NCBI RefSeq assembly: GCF_003594915.1
Contig: NZ_QZCS01000002.1
Coordinates: 186,001 to 250,000 of the forward strand
DNA from: Enterobacter chuandaensis
Lineage (GTDB): Bacteria; Pseudomonadota; Gammaproteobacteria; Enterobacterales; Enterobacteriaceae
DNA length: 64,000 bases
Direction: 5' to 3'
A model generated the notes under the pieces. That model was not told where the DNA came from and ran no database searches. It worked only from the letters and a program-made list of their open reading frames with translations. Positions 11,265-20,580 of the stretch are shown piece by piece (position 1 is the first letter of the stretch; each line of letters opens with the position of its first letter). Both the position numbers and the translations under genes were made by a program.

Positions 11265-12224
11265 GTGAAACTCCCTGCCGTTTGCCGCAATGCCCTTCTT
11301 TTAACAGGACTTTTTGTTTTAGGACTAACCTCAGCCGTCGCCGCCGACTGGCCGCGTGAGGTCACCGACAGCCGCGGCGTGCATACGCTTGAGAGCAAAC
11401 CGACGCGCATTGTCTCCACCAGCGTGACCTTAACCGGCTCCCTGCTGGCGATTGACGCGCCGGTCATTGCCAGCGGCGCAACCACGCCCAACAACCGCGT
11501 GGCGGATGCGCAGGGTTTTCTGCGACAGTGGGGTGATATTGCAAAACAGCGCAAGGTTGCGCGGCTGTACATCGGCGAGCCGAGCGCCGAAGCGGTCGCC
11601 GCGCAAATGCCGGACCTGATTTTGATCAGCGCCACCGGTGGGGATTCCGCGCTGGCGCTGTACGACCAGCTCTCCGCCATCGCTCCGACGCTTATCATTA
11701 ACTACGACGACAAGAGCTGGCAGGAACTGCTGACGCAGCTCGGTACTCTCACCGGGCACGAAAAACAGGCCGCTGAACGCATCGCAGCCTTCGATAAACA
11801 GCTCGCGCAGGTGAAACAGCAGATGAAGCTGCCGCCGCAGCCGGTGAACGCCATCGTCTACACCGCTGCCGCGCACAGCGCCAATCTGTGGACTGCGGAA
11901 TCCGCGCAGGGCAAGCTGTTGCACCAGCTGGGCTTTACGCTGGCGGACCTGCCCGCCGGGCTGCACACCTCGCAAAGCCAGGGCAAGCGCCACGACATTA
12001 TTCAGCTGGGCGGGGAAAACCTGGCGACGGGGCTGAACGGTGAAGGACTGTTTGTGTTTGCGGGCGACCAGAAAGACGTGGATGCGATTTACGCCAACCC
12101 GCTGCTGGCACATCTGCCGTCGGTGAAGAACAAACGCGTCTGGGCGCTGGGAACGGAGACGTTCCGCCTGGATTATTACAGCGCGATGTTGGTGTTGCAG
12201 CGTTTGAATTCAATTTTTAAATAA
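11265..12224 (+). CDS. fepB: Periplasmic ferric-enterobactin-binding protein FepB
   Basis: The 319-residue product has a clear signal peptide (hydrophobic [16 protein letters not shown], probable cleavage AVAA-DW). The mature sequence matches E. coli FepB, including [20 protein letters not shown] and [21 protein letters not shown]. It carries ferric enterobactin from the FepA side of the periplasm to the FepDGC importer. The start codon is GTG at 11265, with AGGA eight bases upstream. No lipobox is present, so it is a soluble class III siderophore-binding protein. Confidence 0.96.
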   Translation: MKLPAVCRNALLLTGLFVLGLTSAVAADWPREVTDSRGVHTLESKPTRIVSTSVTLTGSLLAIDAPVIASGATTPNNRVADAQGFLRQWGDIAKQRKVARLYIGEPSAEAVAAQMPDLILISATGGDSALALYDQLSAIAPTLIINYDDKSWQELLTQLGTLTGHEKQAAERIAAFDKQLAQVKQQMKLPPQPVNAIVYTAAAHSANLWTAESAQGKLLHQLGFTLADLPAGLHTSQSQGKRHDIIQLGGENLATGLNGEGLFVFAGDQKDVDAIYANPLLAHLPSVKNKRVWALGTETFRLDYYSAMLVLQRLNSIFK

Positions 12225-12235
12225 GAGGCACGTTT

Positions 12236-12305
12236 ACCGTAGGCCCGGTAAGCGCAGCGCCACCGGGCGTTTTGTCGGGTGGCGGCTACGCCTTACCCGA
12301 CCTAC
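12236..12305. repeat. BIME (two head-to-head REPs) between fepB and entS
   Basis: CGTAGGCCCGGTAAGCGCAG...CCACCGGGC is followed by the oppositely oriented GTCGGGTGGCGGCTACGCC...CCCGACCTAC. The pair fills the gap between the two convergent genes, where BIMEs typically protect 3' ends and act as terminators. It abuts the entS stop. Confidence 0.85.
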
Positions 12306-13528
12306 AGGTTCTGCCTGAACCGACGCAACTCCACCAAAACCGCCAATAAAATTACGCCAACAACGGCTAACACAAACCCGCTGCTGCTCGCCGACGCCAC
12401 CGGGGTCATTATCGCCCCCAGCCCGCCGAGGATCGCCGCGCCGATCGCATCGCCCGTCACGTTCTGCGCGGTCCACAGACCATTAATGCGACCAAGCATC
12501 CCTTCCGGCGTCTGGGTCTGGATCAGCGTGTACTGCAAAAGCGAGCTGATGGCGCTCAGCCAGCCGAAAATCACCAGGCACAACACGCCCAGCGCCCACA
12601 CCGGCATCAGGCTGAAGAAGCCGATGGCGATAAACGAGGCCAGCGTGGCTAGCAGCATAATCAGCCCCGGGCGCGCGCTCTGCGCCAGGTTGCCGCTGGT
12701 CAGCGCCCCGCACGCCGCGCCGAGCGGAATGGCCGCGTACAGCACGCCAATCTCCGAGGCGCTCATCTGCCACTCGCCCGCCAGCGCCGGGTAGAGCACG
12801 CGCACGGCGCTCGCCATGGTCAGCAGGCCGCCGAGCAGCGCAATGCCGCCAATCAGCGGGTTGCTGAACAGGAAACGAATCGCGGCCATCAGCGATTTCA
12901 GCGGATGCTCGCGCGGCTGCGGCGGAGGCGGCAGGAGCGGCAGGCGCAGCAGCGTCAGGGTGGTGATAAACGTCCCCGCCGCCGCCAGCCCGTAGTTCCA
13001 CGCCACGTTGCCGGTCGCCAGAAGCAGCCCGCCCACCATCGGCGAAATCACCGACCCGAGGCGCACGGTGAGCATGGTGATCGCCCCCGCCTGCATCAGG
13101 TTCTCGCGCCCGACCAGCGCAGGCGTCGCCGCCAGCAGCGCCGTCACGCCCAGCGAGGCGAAGAAACCGTCCCACAGGCCAAGCGCGTAAATGGCAATCA
13201 GCGACGGCTCCGGCAGCAAGGCGTTCAGACACAGCCCGATAAAGCCCACGCCGCAGGTGCCGCGCGCCAGCAGGATCAGCGTCTTACGTTCGTAGCGGTC
13301 CGCCAGCACGCCGCCGACCATCAGGCCGATAAACATCGCCCCGCCGGTTAAGGTGACGGATAACCCGACCAGCCAGCTGGAGTGCGTCATGGTCTGGATC
13401 TGTACCGGCACGGCCACGCCGAGCAGGCCGAGGGACAAAATGGAGATAAAGCGAGCGATAAACACGGCGCGATACGCCGGGTGCGTTTTCAACAGGCTGA
13501 GGTTGAGCAGCCAGGATTTTTGATTCAT
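12302..13528 (-). CDS. entS: Enterobactin exporter EntS (MFS)
   Basis: This 408-residue major facilitator protein (E. coli EntS: 416) starts [20 protein letters not shown]. It has about 12 hydrophobic segments and the MFS motif [12 protein letters not shown] after TM2. It exports newly made enterobactin across the inner membrane for onward passage through TolC. It is divergent from fepD, with overlapping Fur boxes between them. The C-terminal tail is shorter than in E. coli and ends within the BIME edge. Confidence 0.96.
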   Translation of the reverse strand: MNQKSWLLNLSLLKTHPAYRAVFIARFISILSLGLLGVAVPVQIQTMTHSSWLVGLSVTLTGGAMFIGLMVGGVLADRYERKTLILLARGTCGVGFIGLCLNALLPEPSLIAIYALGLWDGFFASLGVTALLAATPALVGRENLMQAGAITMLTVRLGSVISPMVGGLLLATGNVAWNYGLAAAGTFITTLTLLRLPLLPPPPQPREHPLKSLMAAIRFLFSNPLIGGIALLGGLLTMASAVRVLYPALAGEWQMSASEIGVLYAAIPLGAACGALTSGNLAQSARPGLIMLLATLASFIAIGFFSLMPVWALGVLCLVIFGWLSAISSLLQYTLIQTQTPEGMLGRINGLWTAQNVTGDAIGAAILGGLGAIMTPVASASSSGFVLAVVGVILLAVLVELRRFRQNL

Positions 13529-13590
13529 GACAAAGCCTTGAGTCTATTTCTACCCATTCCATGGGCGCACATGCTAACATAGCCAAATAA

Positions 13591-13620
13591 GATAGATAAC
13601 GATAATCACTATCATTATCA
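13591..13620. promoter_or_regulatory. Overlapping Fur boxes in the entS-fepD control region
   Basis: GATAACGATAATCACTATC (13595-13613) matches the 19-base Fur consensus at 17 positions. A second frame starting at 13601 and ending CATTATC at 13619 also matches well. Overlapping registers like this bind two Fur dimers and give tight iron repression of both divergent genes. Confidence 0.88.
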
Positions 13621-13636
13621 AATCATGGATGTTGCT

Positions 13637-14641
13637 ATGTCGTTTTCCTCTTCTGCGGTGCGCGCCGTTGCCGTGCCCGCTTTATTGCTGCTTTTGAGCC
13701 TTGCGATTGCACTCAGCCTGCTGGTCGGCGCAAAGCCGCTGCCCGCGTCCGTTATTGTTGATGCGCTCTCCGGTACCTGTCAGAGCGCGGACTGCGTCAT
13801 CGTGCTCGACGCCCGCCTGCCCCGCACCCTTGCCGGACTGCTGGCCGGTGGCGCACTTGGCCTTGCCGGAGCCCTGATGCAAACCCTCACCCGCAATCCG
13901 CTGGCGGACCCCGGCATTCTCGGCGTTAACTCCGGCGCCAGCTTTGCCATTGTGCTCGGCGCAGCGCTGTTCGGGTTGACGTCGCCCTCCGAACAGCTGG
14001 CGATGGCGTTCTGCGGCGCGCTGGCCGCCTCGCTGGTGGTGGCGTTTACCGGCAGCCAGGGCGGCGGCCAGCTAAGTCCGGTCCGCCTGACGCTGGCGGG
14101 CGTCGCGCTCGCGGCGGTGCTGGAGGGCTTGTCCAACGGCATCGCCCTGCTGAACCCGGACGTTTACGACCAGCTGCGCTTCTGGCAGGCCGGTTCGCTG
14201 GATATCCGCACCCTTGAAACCCTAAAAGTGGTGGCGATCCCGGTGATTCTCGCTGCCGCCGTGGCGCTGTTTTTAAGCCGGGCGCTCAACAGCCTGAGCC
14301 TCGGCAGCGACACCGCGACCGCCCTCGGCAACCGCGTGGCGCGCACGCAGTTGATTGGTCTGCTCGCTATCACCGTACTCTGCGGCAGCGCGACCGCCGT
14401 GGTTGGCCCGATCGCCTTTATTGGCCTGATGATGCCGCACATGGCGCGCTGGCTGGTGGGGGCGGATCACCGCTGGTCGCTGCCGGTGACGCTGCTGGCC
14501 ACCCCTGCCCTGCTGCTGTTTGCCGACGTGCTGAGCCGCCTGCTGGTGCCCGGCGAGCTGCGCGTCTCGGTGGTCAGCGCCTTTATCGGCGCACCGGTGC
14601 TAATCTTCCTGGTACGACGCAGACGAGGAGGTGGCGCATGA
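13637..14641 (+). CDS. fepD: Ferric enterobactin ABC permease FepD
   Basis: This 334-residue FecCD-family permease has the same length as E. coli FepD when started at ATG 13637. An upstream ATG at 13625 would add four residues but has no ribosome binding site. About 10 transmembrane segments are expected. ARLPRTLAGLLAGGALGLAGALMQ and the ATP-binding-protein contact loop GPIAFIGLMMPHMAR are visible. It forms the import channel with FepG, driven by FepC. Its TGA overlaps the fepG ATG (ATGA). Confidence 0.95.
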   Translation: MSFSSSAVRAVAVPALLLLLSLAIALSLLVGAKPLPASVIVDALSGTCQSADCVIVLDARLPRTLAGLLAGGALGLAGALMQTLTRNPLADPGILGVNSGASFAIVLGAALFGLTSPSEQLAMAFCGALAASLVVAFTGSQGGGQLSPVRLTLAGVALAAVLEGLSNGIALLNPDVYDQLRFWQAGSLDIRTLETLKVVAIPVILAAAVALFLSRALNSLSLGSDTATALGNRVARTQLIGLLAITVLCGSATAVVGPIAFIGLMMPHMARWLVGADHRWSLPVTLLATPALLLFADVLSRLLVPGELRVSVVSAFIGAPVLIFLVRRRRGGGA

Positions 14642-15630
14642 TGGCTCCGTCCCGTCGTTTACTCACCAGCGTCTCGCTGCTGCTTTTCGCCATTCTGCTG
14701 CTGGCAGTCTGGAGCCTGCGCAGCGGCGCGGTGACGCTCGATTTCACTCAGGTCTTTAACGCCCTGCTCGGCAGCGCGCCACGCAACATCACTATGGTGG
14801 TGACGGAGTGGCGACTGCCGCGCGTGGCGATGGCGATTCTGGTGGGCGCGGCGCTCGGCGTGAGCGGCGCGATATTTCAGTCGCTGATGCGCAACCCGCT
14901 CGGCAGCCCGGATGTGATGGGCCTCAACACCGGGGCCTGGAGCGGCGTGCTGGTGGCGATGGTCTTGTTCGGCCAGCACCTGACGGCTATCACCTTTACG
15001 GCGATGGCGGGCGGCATTCTCACCTCCCTGCTTATCTGGGCCCTGGCCTGGCGCAACGGCATCGACACCTTCCGCCTGATCATCATCGGGATTGGCATCC
15101 GCGCCATGCTGATGGCCTTTAACACCTGGCTTTTGCTGCAGGCCTCGCTGGAAACCGCGCTCTCCGCCGGACTGTGGTATGCAGGCTCTCTCAACGGCCT
15201 GACGTGGGGCAAAACCTGGCCCGCCGCGCCGCTGATTGTGCTGATGTTTATTGGCGCGCTGCTGCTGGTGCGGCGTATGCGCCTGCTGGAGATGGGCGAT
15301 GACAGCGCCTGCGCGCTGGGCGTGGGCGTCGAGCGCTCGCGCCTGATGCTGATGCTGGTCGCGGTACTGCTGACCGCCGCCTCTACCGCCATCGCCGGGC
15401 CGATCTCGTTTATCGCCCTCGTGGCCCCGCACATCGCGCGGCGTCTTAGCGGGACGGAGCGCTGGGGATTAACTCAGGCGGCACTGTGCGGCGCGCTGCT
15501 GCTGCTGGCCGCCGATCTCTGCGCCCAGCAACTGTTTATGCCTTATCAACTGCCGGTGGGCGTGGTAACCGTCAGCCTTGGCGGGATTTACCTCATCGTC
15601 TTGCTCGTTCAGGAGTCACGCAAGAAATGA
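14638..15630 (+). CDS. fepG: Ferric enterobactin ABC permease FepG
   Basis: This 330-residue FecCD-family permease has the same length as E. coli FepG. It is hydrophobic throughout, with WRLPRVAMAILVGAALGVSGAIFQ near residue 60, NPLGSPDVMGLNTGAW and the cytoplasmic coupling loop GPISFIALVAPHIARR. It is the second half of the FepDG heterodimer. It overlaps fepD by four bases and fepC by four bases, so the three genes are translationally coupled. Confidence 0.95.
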   Translation: MMAPSRRLLTSVSLLLFAILLLAVWSLRSGAVTLDFTQVFNALLGSAPRNITMVVTEWRLPRVAMAILVGAALGVSGAIFQSLMRNPLGSPDVMGLNTGAWSGVLVAMVLFGQHLTAITFTAMAGGILTSLLIWALAWRNGIDTFRLIIIGIGIRAMLMAFNTWLLLQASLETALSAGLWYAGSLNGLTWGKTWPAAPLIVLMFIGALLLVRRMRLLEMGDDSACALGVGVERSRLMLMLVAVLLTAASTAIAGPISFIALVAPHIARRLSGTERWGLTQAALCGALLLLAADLCAQQLFMPYQLPVGVVTVSLGGIYLIVLLVQESRKK

Positions 15631-16421
15631 CAGATTCAACCACCCGCTTGCACGGCGAAAACTTGACCCTCAGCTACGGCAAAAAAATCATTGCCCGTGA
15701 CCTATCCGTTGCCATTCCGGACGGCCACTTCACGGCGATTATCGGGCCGAACGGCTGCGGTAAATCGACACTGCTGCGCACGCTGAGCCGCCTGATGACG
15801 CCAACTGAGGGCAGCGTATTCCTCGACGGGGAGCAGATCCAGCGCTTCGCCAGCAAAGAGGTGGCCAGGCGCATCGGTCTGCTCGCGCAGAATGCCACCA
15901 CGCCGGGAGATATCACGGTGCAGGAGCTGGTCTCGCGCGGACGCTACCCGCACCAGCCGCTGTTTACCCGCTGGCGCAAAGAGGACGACGAAGCGGTGAA
16001 CCGCGCGATGCAGGCGACCGGGATTACGGATCTCGCGCAGCAAAGCGTGGATACTCTCTCCGGCGGACAGCGCCAGCGGGCGTGGATCGCGATGGTGCTG
16101 GCGCAGGAAACCTCGATTATGCTGCTGGACGAGCCGACGACCTGGCTCGATATCAGCCATCAGATCGATCTGCTGGAGCTGCTGGGCGAGCTGAACCGCA
16201 CGCAGGGTTACACCCTGGCGGCGGTGCTGCACGATTTAAACCAGGCGTGCCGCTACGCCACGCATCTGATTGCCTTGCGAGACGGCGAGATTGTGGCGCA
16301 GGGCGCGCCGAAGGAGATTGTGACGCCGGAGCTGATCGCGCGGATCTACGGCATGCGCAGCATGATTATTGACGATCCGGTGGCGGGCACGCCGCTGGTG
16401 GTGCCGTTGGGTCGGCAGTAA
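15627..16421 (+). CDS. fepC: Ferric enterobactin ABC ATPase FepC
   Basis: The 264-residue ATPase (E. coli 271) carries Walker A GPNGCGKST, Q-loop LLAQNATTPG, signature LSGGQRQRAW, Walker B IMLLDEPTTWLD and H-loop AVLHDLNQ, all in the order of siderophore/B12 importer ATPases. It powers FepDG. The start is ATG 15627 overlapping the fepG stop; the open frame extends 47 codons upstream into fepG but that part is antisense-like and unconserved. In E. coli fepE follows before entF, and it is absent here. Confidence 0.96.
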   Translation: MTDSTTRLHGENLTLSYGKKIIARDLSVAIPDGHFTAIIGPNGCGKSTLLRTLSRLMTPTEGSVFLDGEQIQRFASKEVARRIGLLAQNATTPGDITVQELVSRGRYPHQPLFTRWRKEDDEAVNRAMQATGITDLAQQSVDTLSGGQRQRAWIAMVLAQETSIMLLDEPTTWLDISHQIDLLELLGELNRTQGYTLAAVLHDLNQACRYATHLIALRDGEIVAQGAPKEIVTPELIARIYGMRSMIIDDPVAGTPLVVPLGRQ

Positions 16422-16424
16422 TTG

Positions 16425-16499
16425 CCGGGTGGCGGCTACGCCTTACCCGGCCTACATTTCGCTCCCGTAGGCCCGGTAAGCGCAGCGCCACCGGGCATT
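16425..16499. repeat. BIME between fepC and entF
   Basis: GCCGGGTGGCGGCTACGCC...CCCGGCCTAC is followed by the inverted copy GTAGGCCCGGTAAGCGC...CCACCGGGC. This element fills the whole gap between the convergent genes, at the position where E. coli carries fepE. Confidence 0.85.
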
Positions 16500-16503
16500 T
16501 GCA

Positions 16504-19500
16504 CTATCCAAAAATTTCCTTCAGTACCGGCCCAATCTTTTCAAACACCTGCGGTGAAATAATATCCACGTGGGCGCAGTCCTGGCTGTACACCTCCAGC
16601 TCATCCACCCACGGCGCCCACGCGGCCTGCGGATCCAGGGTTCGCGTTCGCTCGGCGACAAACAGCGTCGCTTTACCGTCAAACCGCGCGCTGTGTGCCG
16701 TGGTGAGCAGCCGCACCGCGTCGGCGTAGTTGCCTTCGATAGCGTTAAACAGCTCGCTGGAGCCCTGCCCCTGCTGGGCGGCGATAAACGCCTCGCGCTC
16801 GCGCGCGATCTCCGCCAGCACCTCCGGGTCGAGGCCGTTGGCCTCTTTCTCCGACCAGTTCTGGGTTTCCGGCGGCCAGGTATCCAGCAGGCCGAGGAAC
16901 GCCACCGCTTCACCCTGCTCGCGCAGACGCGCCGCAATACCCTGCGCCAGCGTGCCGCCGAGGGAATAACCGAACAGATAATACGGCCCCTGCGGCTGCT
17001 GCGCGCGCAGCGTTGCAAGGTGATGCTCGATCACCCCATCCAGATCCGCGCACTGCTGCATCGGGCCGTCCGGACGCGGCGACTGAATGCCGGTAATCGA
17101 CCAGCGCGGGCTGAGGTAGCGCGCCAGCACGCTGAACTGCCAGGCAAAGCCGGACGCCGGATGGAAGCAGAACAGCGTCGGCCCGCTGCTTTCGCGCAGC
17201 GGCAGGAGGGTTTCATACCCCAGACGCTGCGCCTGCTCGTCGCTCAGTTGCGAGTCCAGCAGCGCGCTGAGCTTGCTCACCGTCGAGGCAACCATAATCT
17301 GCCCCGGCGTGACCCTGCGGGCGAAGGCCCGGCTGAGCTGTGCCGCCAGACGCATTGCCAGCAGCGAGTGTCCGCCGAGGGCAAAGAAGTCGGCTTCGAT
17401 ATTGTTCACCTCGCAGCCCAGAAGCGCGGCAAACGCCTGCGCCACGGCGACTTCGGTTTCCGTCCCCGGTGCGCGGCCGGAGGTTTTACTGGTCAGCTCC
17501 GGCAGCGGCAGCGCCTTGCGGTCGAGCTTGCCGTTGGCGCTGAGCGGCAGCGCGCTGATTTGCAGCAGCACCACCGGCACCATATGCGGCGGCAGCTGCG
17601 CTTTGAGCGATTCCAGCAGCGCGTCGCGGTTCAGCGGTAAGCCGGATTCAGAGACCACGTATCCCACCAGCTGGCGGGCATCGCCGCCCGTTGCCGCCGC
17701 CTGGTTGAACACGCAGGCATGCGCCACGGCCTGGGCCACGTCCGGCAGCGACAGCATCGCCCTGTCGATTTCGCCCAGCTCAATGCGCTGGCCGCGAATT
17801 TTCAGTTGGTCATCGCTGCGTCCCAGATACTCCACCGCGCCGTTGTCCAGCCACCGGGCTACGTCGCCGGTGCGATACATGCGTTCGCCGGGGGCAAACG
17901 GGTCGGCGATAAAGCGGCTGGCGGTGAGATCCGGACGGCCCAGATATCCCTGCGCCAGCTGGATGCCGGTGAGGTACAGATCCCCCGCCACGCCAAACGG
18001 CACCGGGCGCATCATCGCGTCAAGGATGCGCAGCCCCGTGTTCCACACCGGGAAGCCAATCGGCACGCTGTTGCCTTCCACCGCCGTCAGCTCCGGGCCA
18101 AACGCCGGATACCAGCTGACGTCCACCGCCGCTTCCGTTGGGCCATAGAGATTGTGCAGCGGCGCACGGGTAAGCTGTTCCCACTCGCGGCACAGTTCAG
18201 CCGGCAGCGCTTCGCCGCTGCAGAACACTTGCTTAAGCGTTTTGCAGCACGCCACGTTTTCCGGCGTCAGCGAGGCGACAAAGGCCGCCAGCATCGACGG
18301 CACGAAGTGGGTGGTGGTCACGCCGTAGCGTGCGAAGAAGCTCTGCATCGCCTGCGGATCGCGGTGCGCGTCCGGCTCGGCCATCACCAGCTTCGCCCCG
18401 GCGATAAACGGCCACCAGAACTCCCACACCGACACGTCAAAGCTGCACGGCGTTTTCTGCGCCACTACGTCATGCGCCGCCAGTGGATAATGATCCTGCA
18501 TCCACTTCAGGCGGTTAACGATGGCAGTATGCCCGACCATGACCCCTTTCGGACGTCCCGTCGAACCGGAGGTGAAGATGATGTACGCGGTCTGCTCCGG
18601 CTTCGCCAGCCGCAGTGGTTCCGCATTCGCAGCCGGTAACAGTGTGTTGTAACTAAACGCGGTTATGGGCAGATCGCTAAAGCGCGAACGCTGTTCGTCG
18701 GTGGTAATGAGCAACGAAGGTTTAGCATCTTCCAGCATCATCCGCAGACGGTCGTCAGGGTAGCCGGTGTCGAGCGGCAGCCACGCGGCACCGGCCTCGA
18801 CGATGCCGTGCAGCGCTAAAGTCAGGAACACCGAGCGCGGGAGTGCCACCGCCACACTGTCGCCCGGCTTCACGCCGCGTTCGCGCAGCAGGTTTGCCAG
18901 CGCGACGACCTGCTCACGCATCTGGCGATAGTTCAGTTCAATATGCGCGTCCGCCAGCGCGGGGGCATCCGGCGTTTTGCATGCCTGCTCCGCCACCAGA
19001 TCCGCCAGCGTGGTGGACGGCAGCGCCAGCCCGGTATCGTTGATGCGCGCCAGCTGCTGATATTCCTGCTCTGAAACGGTTTCCACGTCGCCACAGCGCA
19101 GGTCCGGATTAGCGGCAAACTGCGTCAGCATCGCGTTCAGGCGCGCCGCGTGGCGCTTGAGCGTCGCTTCATCGTAACGCTGCGTGTTGGCGAGGATCTC
19201 AATGCTCAACCCGCCCTGTTCGTCCGGGAACAGCGCCAGCTCCAGATCGTTCACCGGGCCGGTTGCCAGCGTATGGGTGATGGCCTCCACGCCGTCGATA
19301 TCCAGCTGATAATCAAACACCTTAACGTTCAGCACCGGGCCAAATAGCGCTTCATCGCCTGCGGCACGCCCGCTGTCGCGCACGATCTGCTCGGCGTCAT
19401 AGCGCTGATGGCGGCGCATTTTTTTCAGCTGGTTCGCCAGGCGCAGCGCCAGCATCGGCAGGCTTTCATGGGGGTCAATATTGACCGCCAGCGGCAGAAC

Positions 19501-20361
19501 GTTGAGCACCGGCCCGGTCGCGGTCAGCGCGGCGGAGCCCATGCGGCGCATAAAGATAAACCCGGCGGCGTAGTCCAGCCGCCCCGTCAGGCGGCCCAGC
19601 CACAGCGCCACCAGCGCAAGGGCCAGATCGGTGCGCTGCGCCTGCCCTGCCGCCTGCGCAAGCTGGCTAAAGGCGCGACCGTCCATTGCAATTTTCAGGC
19701 GCAGGATGTCGGTAGTGGCAGCGCGTCCCGGCAGCGGTGCGGAAGAGAGCGAGACAGGAGAAGGCAATTGTTTGCGCTGTTCGGCCCAGAAAGCACCGTC
19801 GCGCTGATACGCCTCGCTGTCGCGATAGCGCTGATACTCTTCCACCACCCCGGCAAACGGCGTAAACGGGGATTCAGGCGTGGGTTCGCCCTTTTTCCAG
19901 GCGGCGTAAATCGCGGTGATCTGGCGGGTAATGGCCGGAAAACTGAAGCCATCCACCACCAGATGGTGATAGCGCTGATACCAGTACCAGTGGTTTTCAC
20001 CGACCTGAATCAGCCGGTGAAACGCCAGCGGCTGACCGCCGTCAACGCGCAGGTTTTGATTGAGATCGGATTCCATCAGCGCCACGGCGGCGTCGTGAGA
20101 ATCAACGCGAACGATGGACGGCTCCGGCAGAATGACGGTGTCATCCACCCACTGCCACACCTCGCCGTTATCTTCGGCAAAACGCATCCGCAGGGTATCG
20201 GCCTGCATCATGCCTTCCGTAATCGCTTTTGCCAGCAATGGCGCATCGATAGCGCCTTTCAGCTCGGTGTAGTGCGCGACGGTCCAGGCGTTTGGCAGGG
20301 AGGAAAGTTGCTCCGCCATCCAGATCCCCGGCTGGGCGGCGACAAGAGGGAGACGGTTCAT
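16504..20361 (-). CDS. entF: Enterobactin synthetase component F (non-ribosomal peptide synthetase)
   Basis: The 1285-residue synthetase (E. coli 1293) has the order condensation, adenylation, carrier, thioesterase. The condensation active-site motif YHHLVVDGFSF lies near residue 140. The serine-activating adenylation domain shows YIIFTSGSTGRPKGVMVGH, the PTEAAVD region and the TGDVARWLDNGAVEYLGRSDDQ block. The carrier serine is in DFFALGGHSLLAMRL near residue 1000, and the thioesterase nucleophile is in GYSLGG near 1130, with a late HVDIIS histidine region. EntF adenylates serine, joins it to DHB and cyclises three DHB-Ser units into enterobactin. ATG 20361 overlaps the ybdZ stop (ATGA). Confidence 0.97.
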   Translation of the reverse strand: MNRLPLVAAQPGIWMAEQLSSLPNAWTVAHYTELKGAIDAPLLAKAITEGMMQADTLRMRFAEDNGEVWQWVDDTVILPEPSIVRVDSHDAAVALMESDLNQNLRVDGGQPLAFHRLIQVGENHWYWYQRYHHLVVDGFSFPAITRQITAIYAAWKKGEPTPESPFTPFAGVVEEYQRYRDSEAYQRDGAFWAEQRKQLPSPVSLSSAPLPGRAATTDILRLKIAMDGRAFSQLAQAAGQAQRTDLALALVALWLGRLTGRLDYAAGFIFMRRMGSAALTATGPVLNVLPLAVNIDPHESLPMLALRLANQLKKMRRHQRYDAEQIVRDSGRAAGDEALFGPVLNVKVFDYQLDIDGVEAITHTLATGPVNDLELALFPDEQGGLSIEILANTQRYDEATLKRHAARLNAMLTQFAANPDLRCGDVETVSEQEYQQLARINDTGLALPSTTLADLVAEQACKTPDAPALADAHIELNYRQMREQVVALANLLRERGVKPGDSVAVALPRSVFLTLALHGIVEAGAAWLPLDTGYPDDRLRMMLEDAKPSLLITTDEQRSRFSDLPITAFSYNTLLPAANAEPLRLAKPEQTAYIIFTSGSTGRPKGVMVGHTAIVNRLKWMQDHYPLAAHDVVAQKTPCSFDVSVWEFWWPFIAGAKLVMAEPDAHRDPQAMQSFFARYGVTTTHFVPSMLAAFVASLTPENVACCKTLKQVFCSGEALPAELCREWEQLTRAPLHNLYGPTEAAVDVSWYPAFGPELTAVEGNSVPIGFPVWNTGLRILDAMMRPVPFGVAGDLYLTGIQLAQGYLGRPDLTASRFIADPFAPGERMYRTGDVARWLDNGAVEYLGRSDDQLKIRGQRIELGEIDRAMLSLPDVAQAVAHACVFNQAAATGGDARQLVGYVVSESGLPLNRDALLESLKAQLPPHMVPVVLLQISALPLSANGKLDRKALPLPELTSKTSGRAPGTETEVAVAQAFAALLGCEVNNIEADFFALGGHSLLAMRLAAQLSRAFARRVTPGQIMVASTVSKLSALLDSQLSDEQAQRLGYETLLPLRESSGPTLFCFHPASGFAWQFSVLARYLSPRWSITGIQSPRPDGPMQQCADLDGVIEHHLATLRAQQPQGPYYLFGYSLGGTLAQGIAARLREQGEAVAFLGLLDTWPPETQNWSEKEANGLDPEVLAEIAREREAFIAAQQGQGSSELFNAIEGNYADAVRLLTTAHSARFDGKATLFVAERTRTLDPQAAWAPWVDELEVYSQDCAHVDIISPQVFEKIGPVLKEIFG

Positions 20362-20570
20362 GCGCGCTCCCCCGCAAAACATGACGGCTCAAGCGTCTGC
20401 CAGTGTTCCGCCAGCCACTGCTGGCACGCCTCCTGAGATTGCGGTTCGCAGACCACGCGCCAGCCCGCGGGCAACTCGCACTGCAGCGGCCACAGGCTGT
20501 ACTGCCCCCGGTCATTTTGCAAAATGGCGAACTGTCCCTGCGGATTATCGAAAGGATTGCTGAATTCCAT
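20358..20570 (-). CDS. ybdZ: MbtH-like protein YbdZ
   Basis: This 70-residue protein has the MbtH signature: NPFDNPQGQFAILQNDRGQYSLWP, a WRVV pair and WLAEHWQTLEP. MbtH-like proteins bind and activate the adenylation domain of their partner synthetase, here EntF, whose start codon overlaps the ybdZ stop by four bases. It lies 10 bases after the fes stop in the operon fes-ybdZ-entF. A GGAG site precedes the ATG at 20570. Confidence 0.96.
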   Translation of the reverse strand: MEFSNPFDNPQGQFAILQNDRGQYSLWPLQCELPAGWRVVCEPQSQEACQQWLAEHWQTLEPSCFAGERA

Positions 20571-20580
20571 ACAGACTCCG

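Noticed and set aside
11078..11698. N-terminal extension of the entC frame by 207 codons
   Set aside because: It would run antisense through fepB and the Fur boxes, while ATG 11077 has an ideal ribosome binding site and gives the E. coli length.
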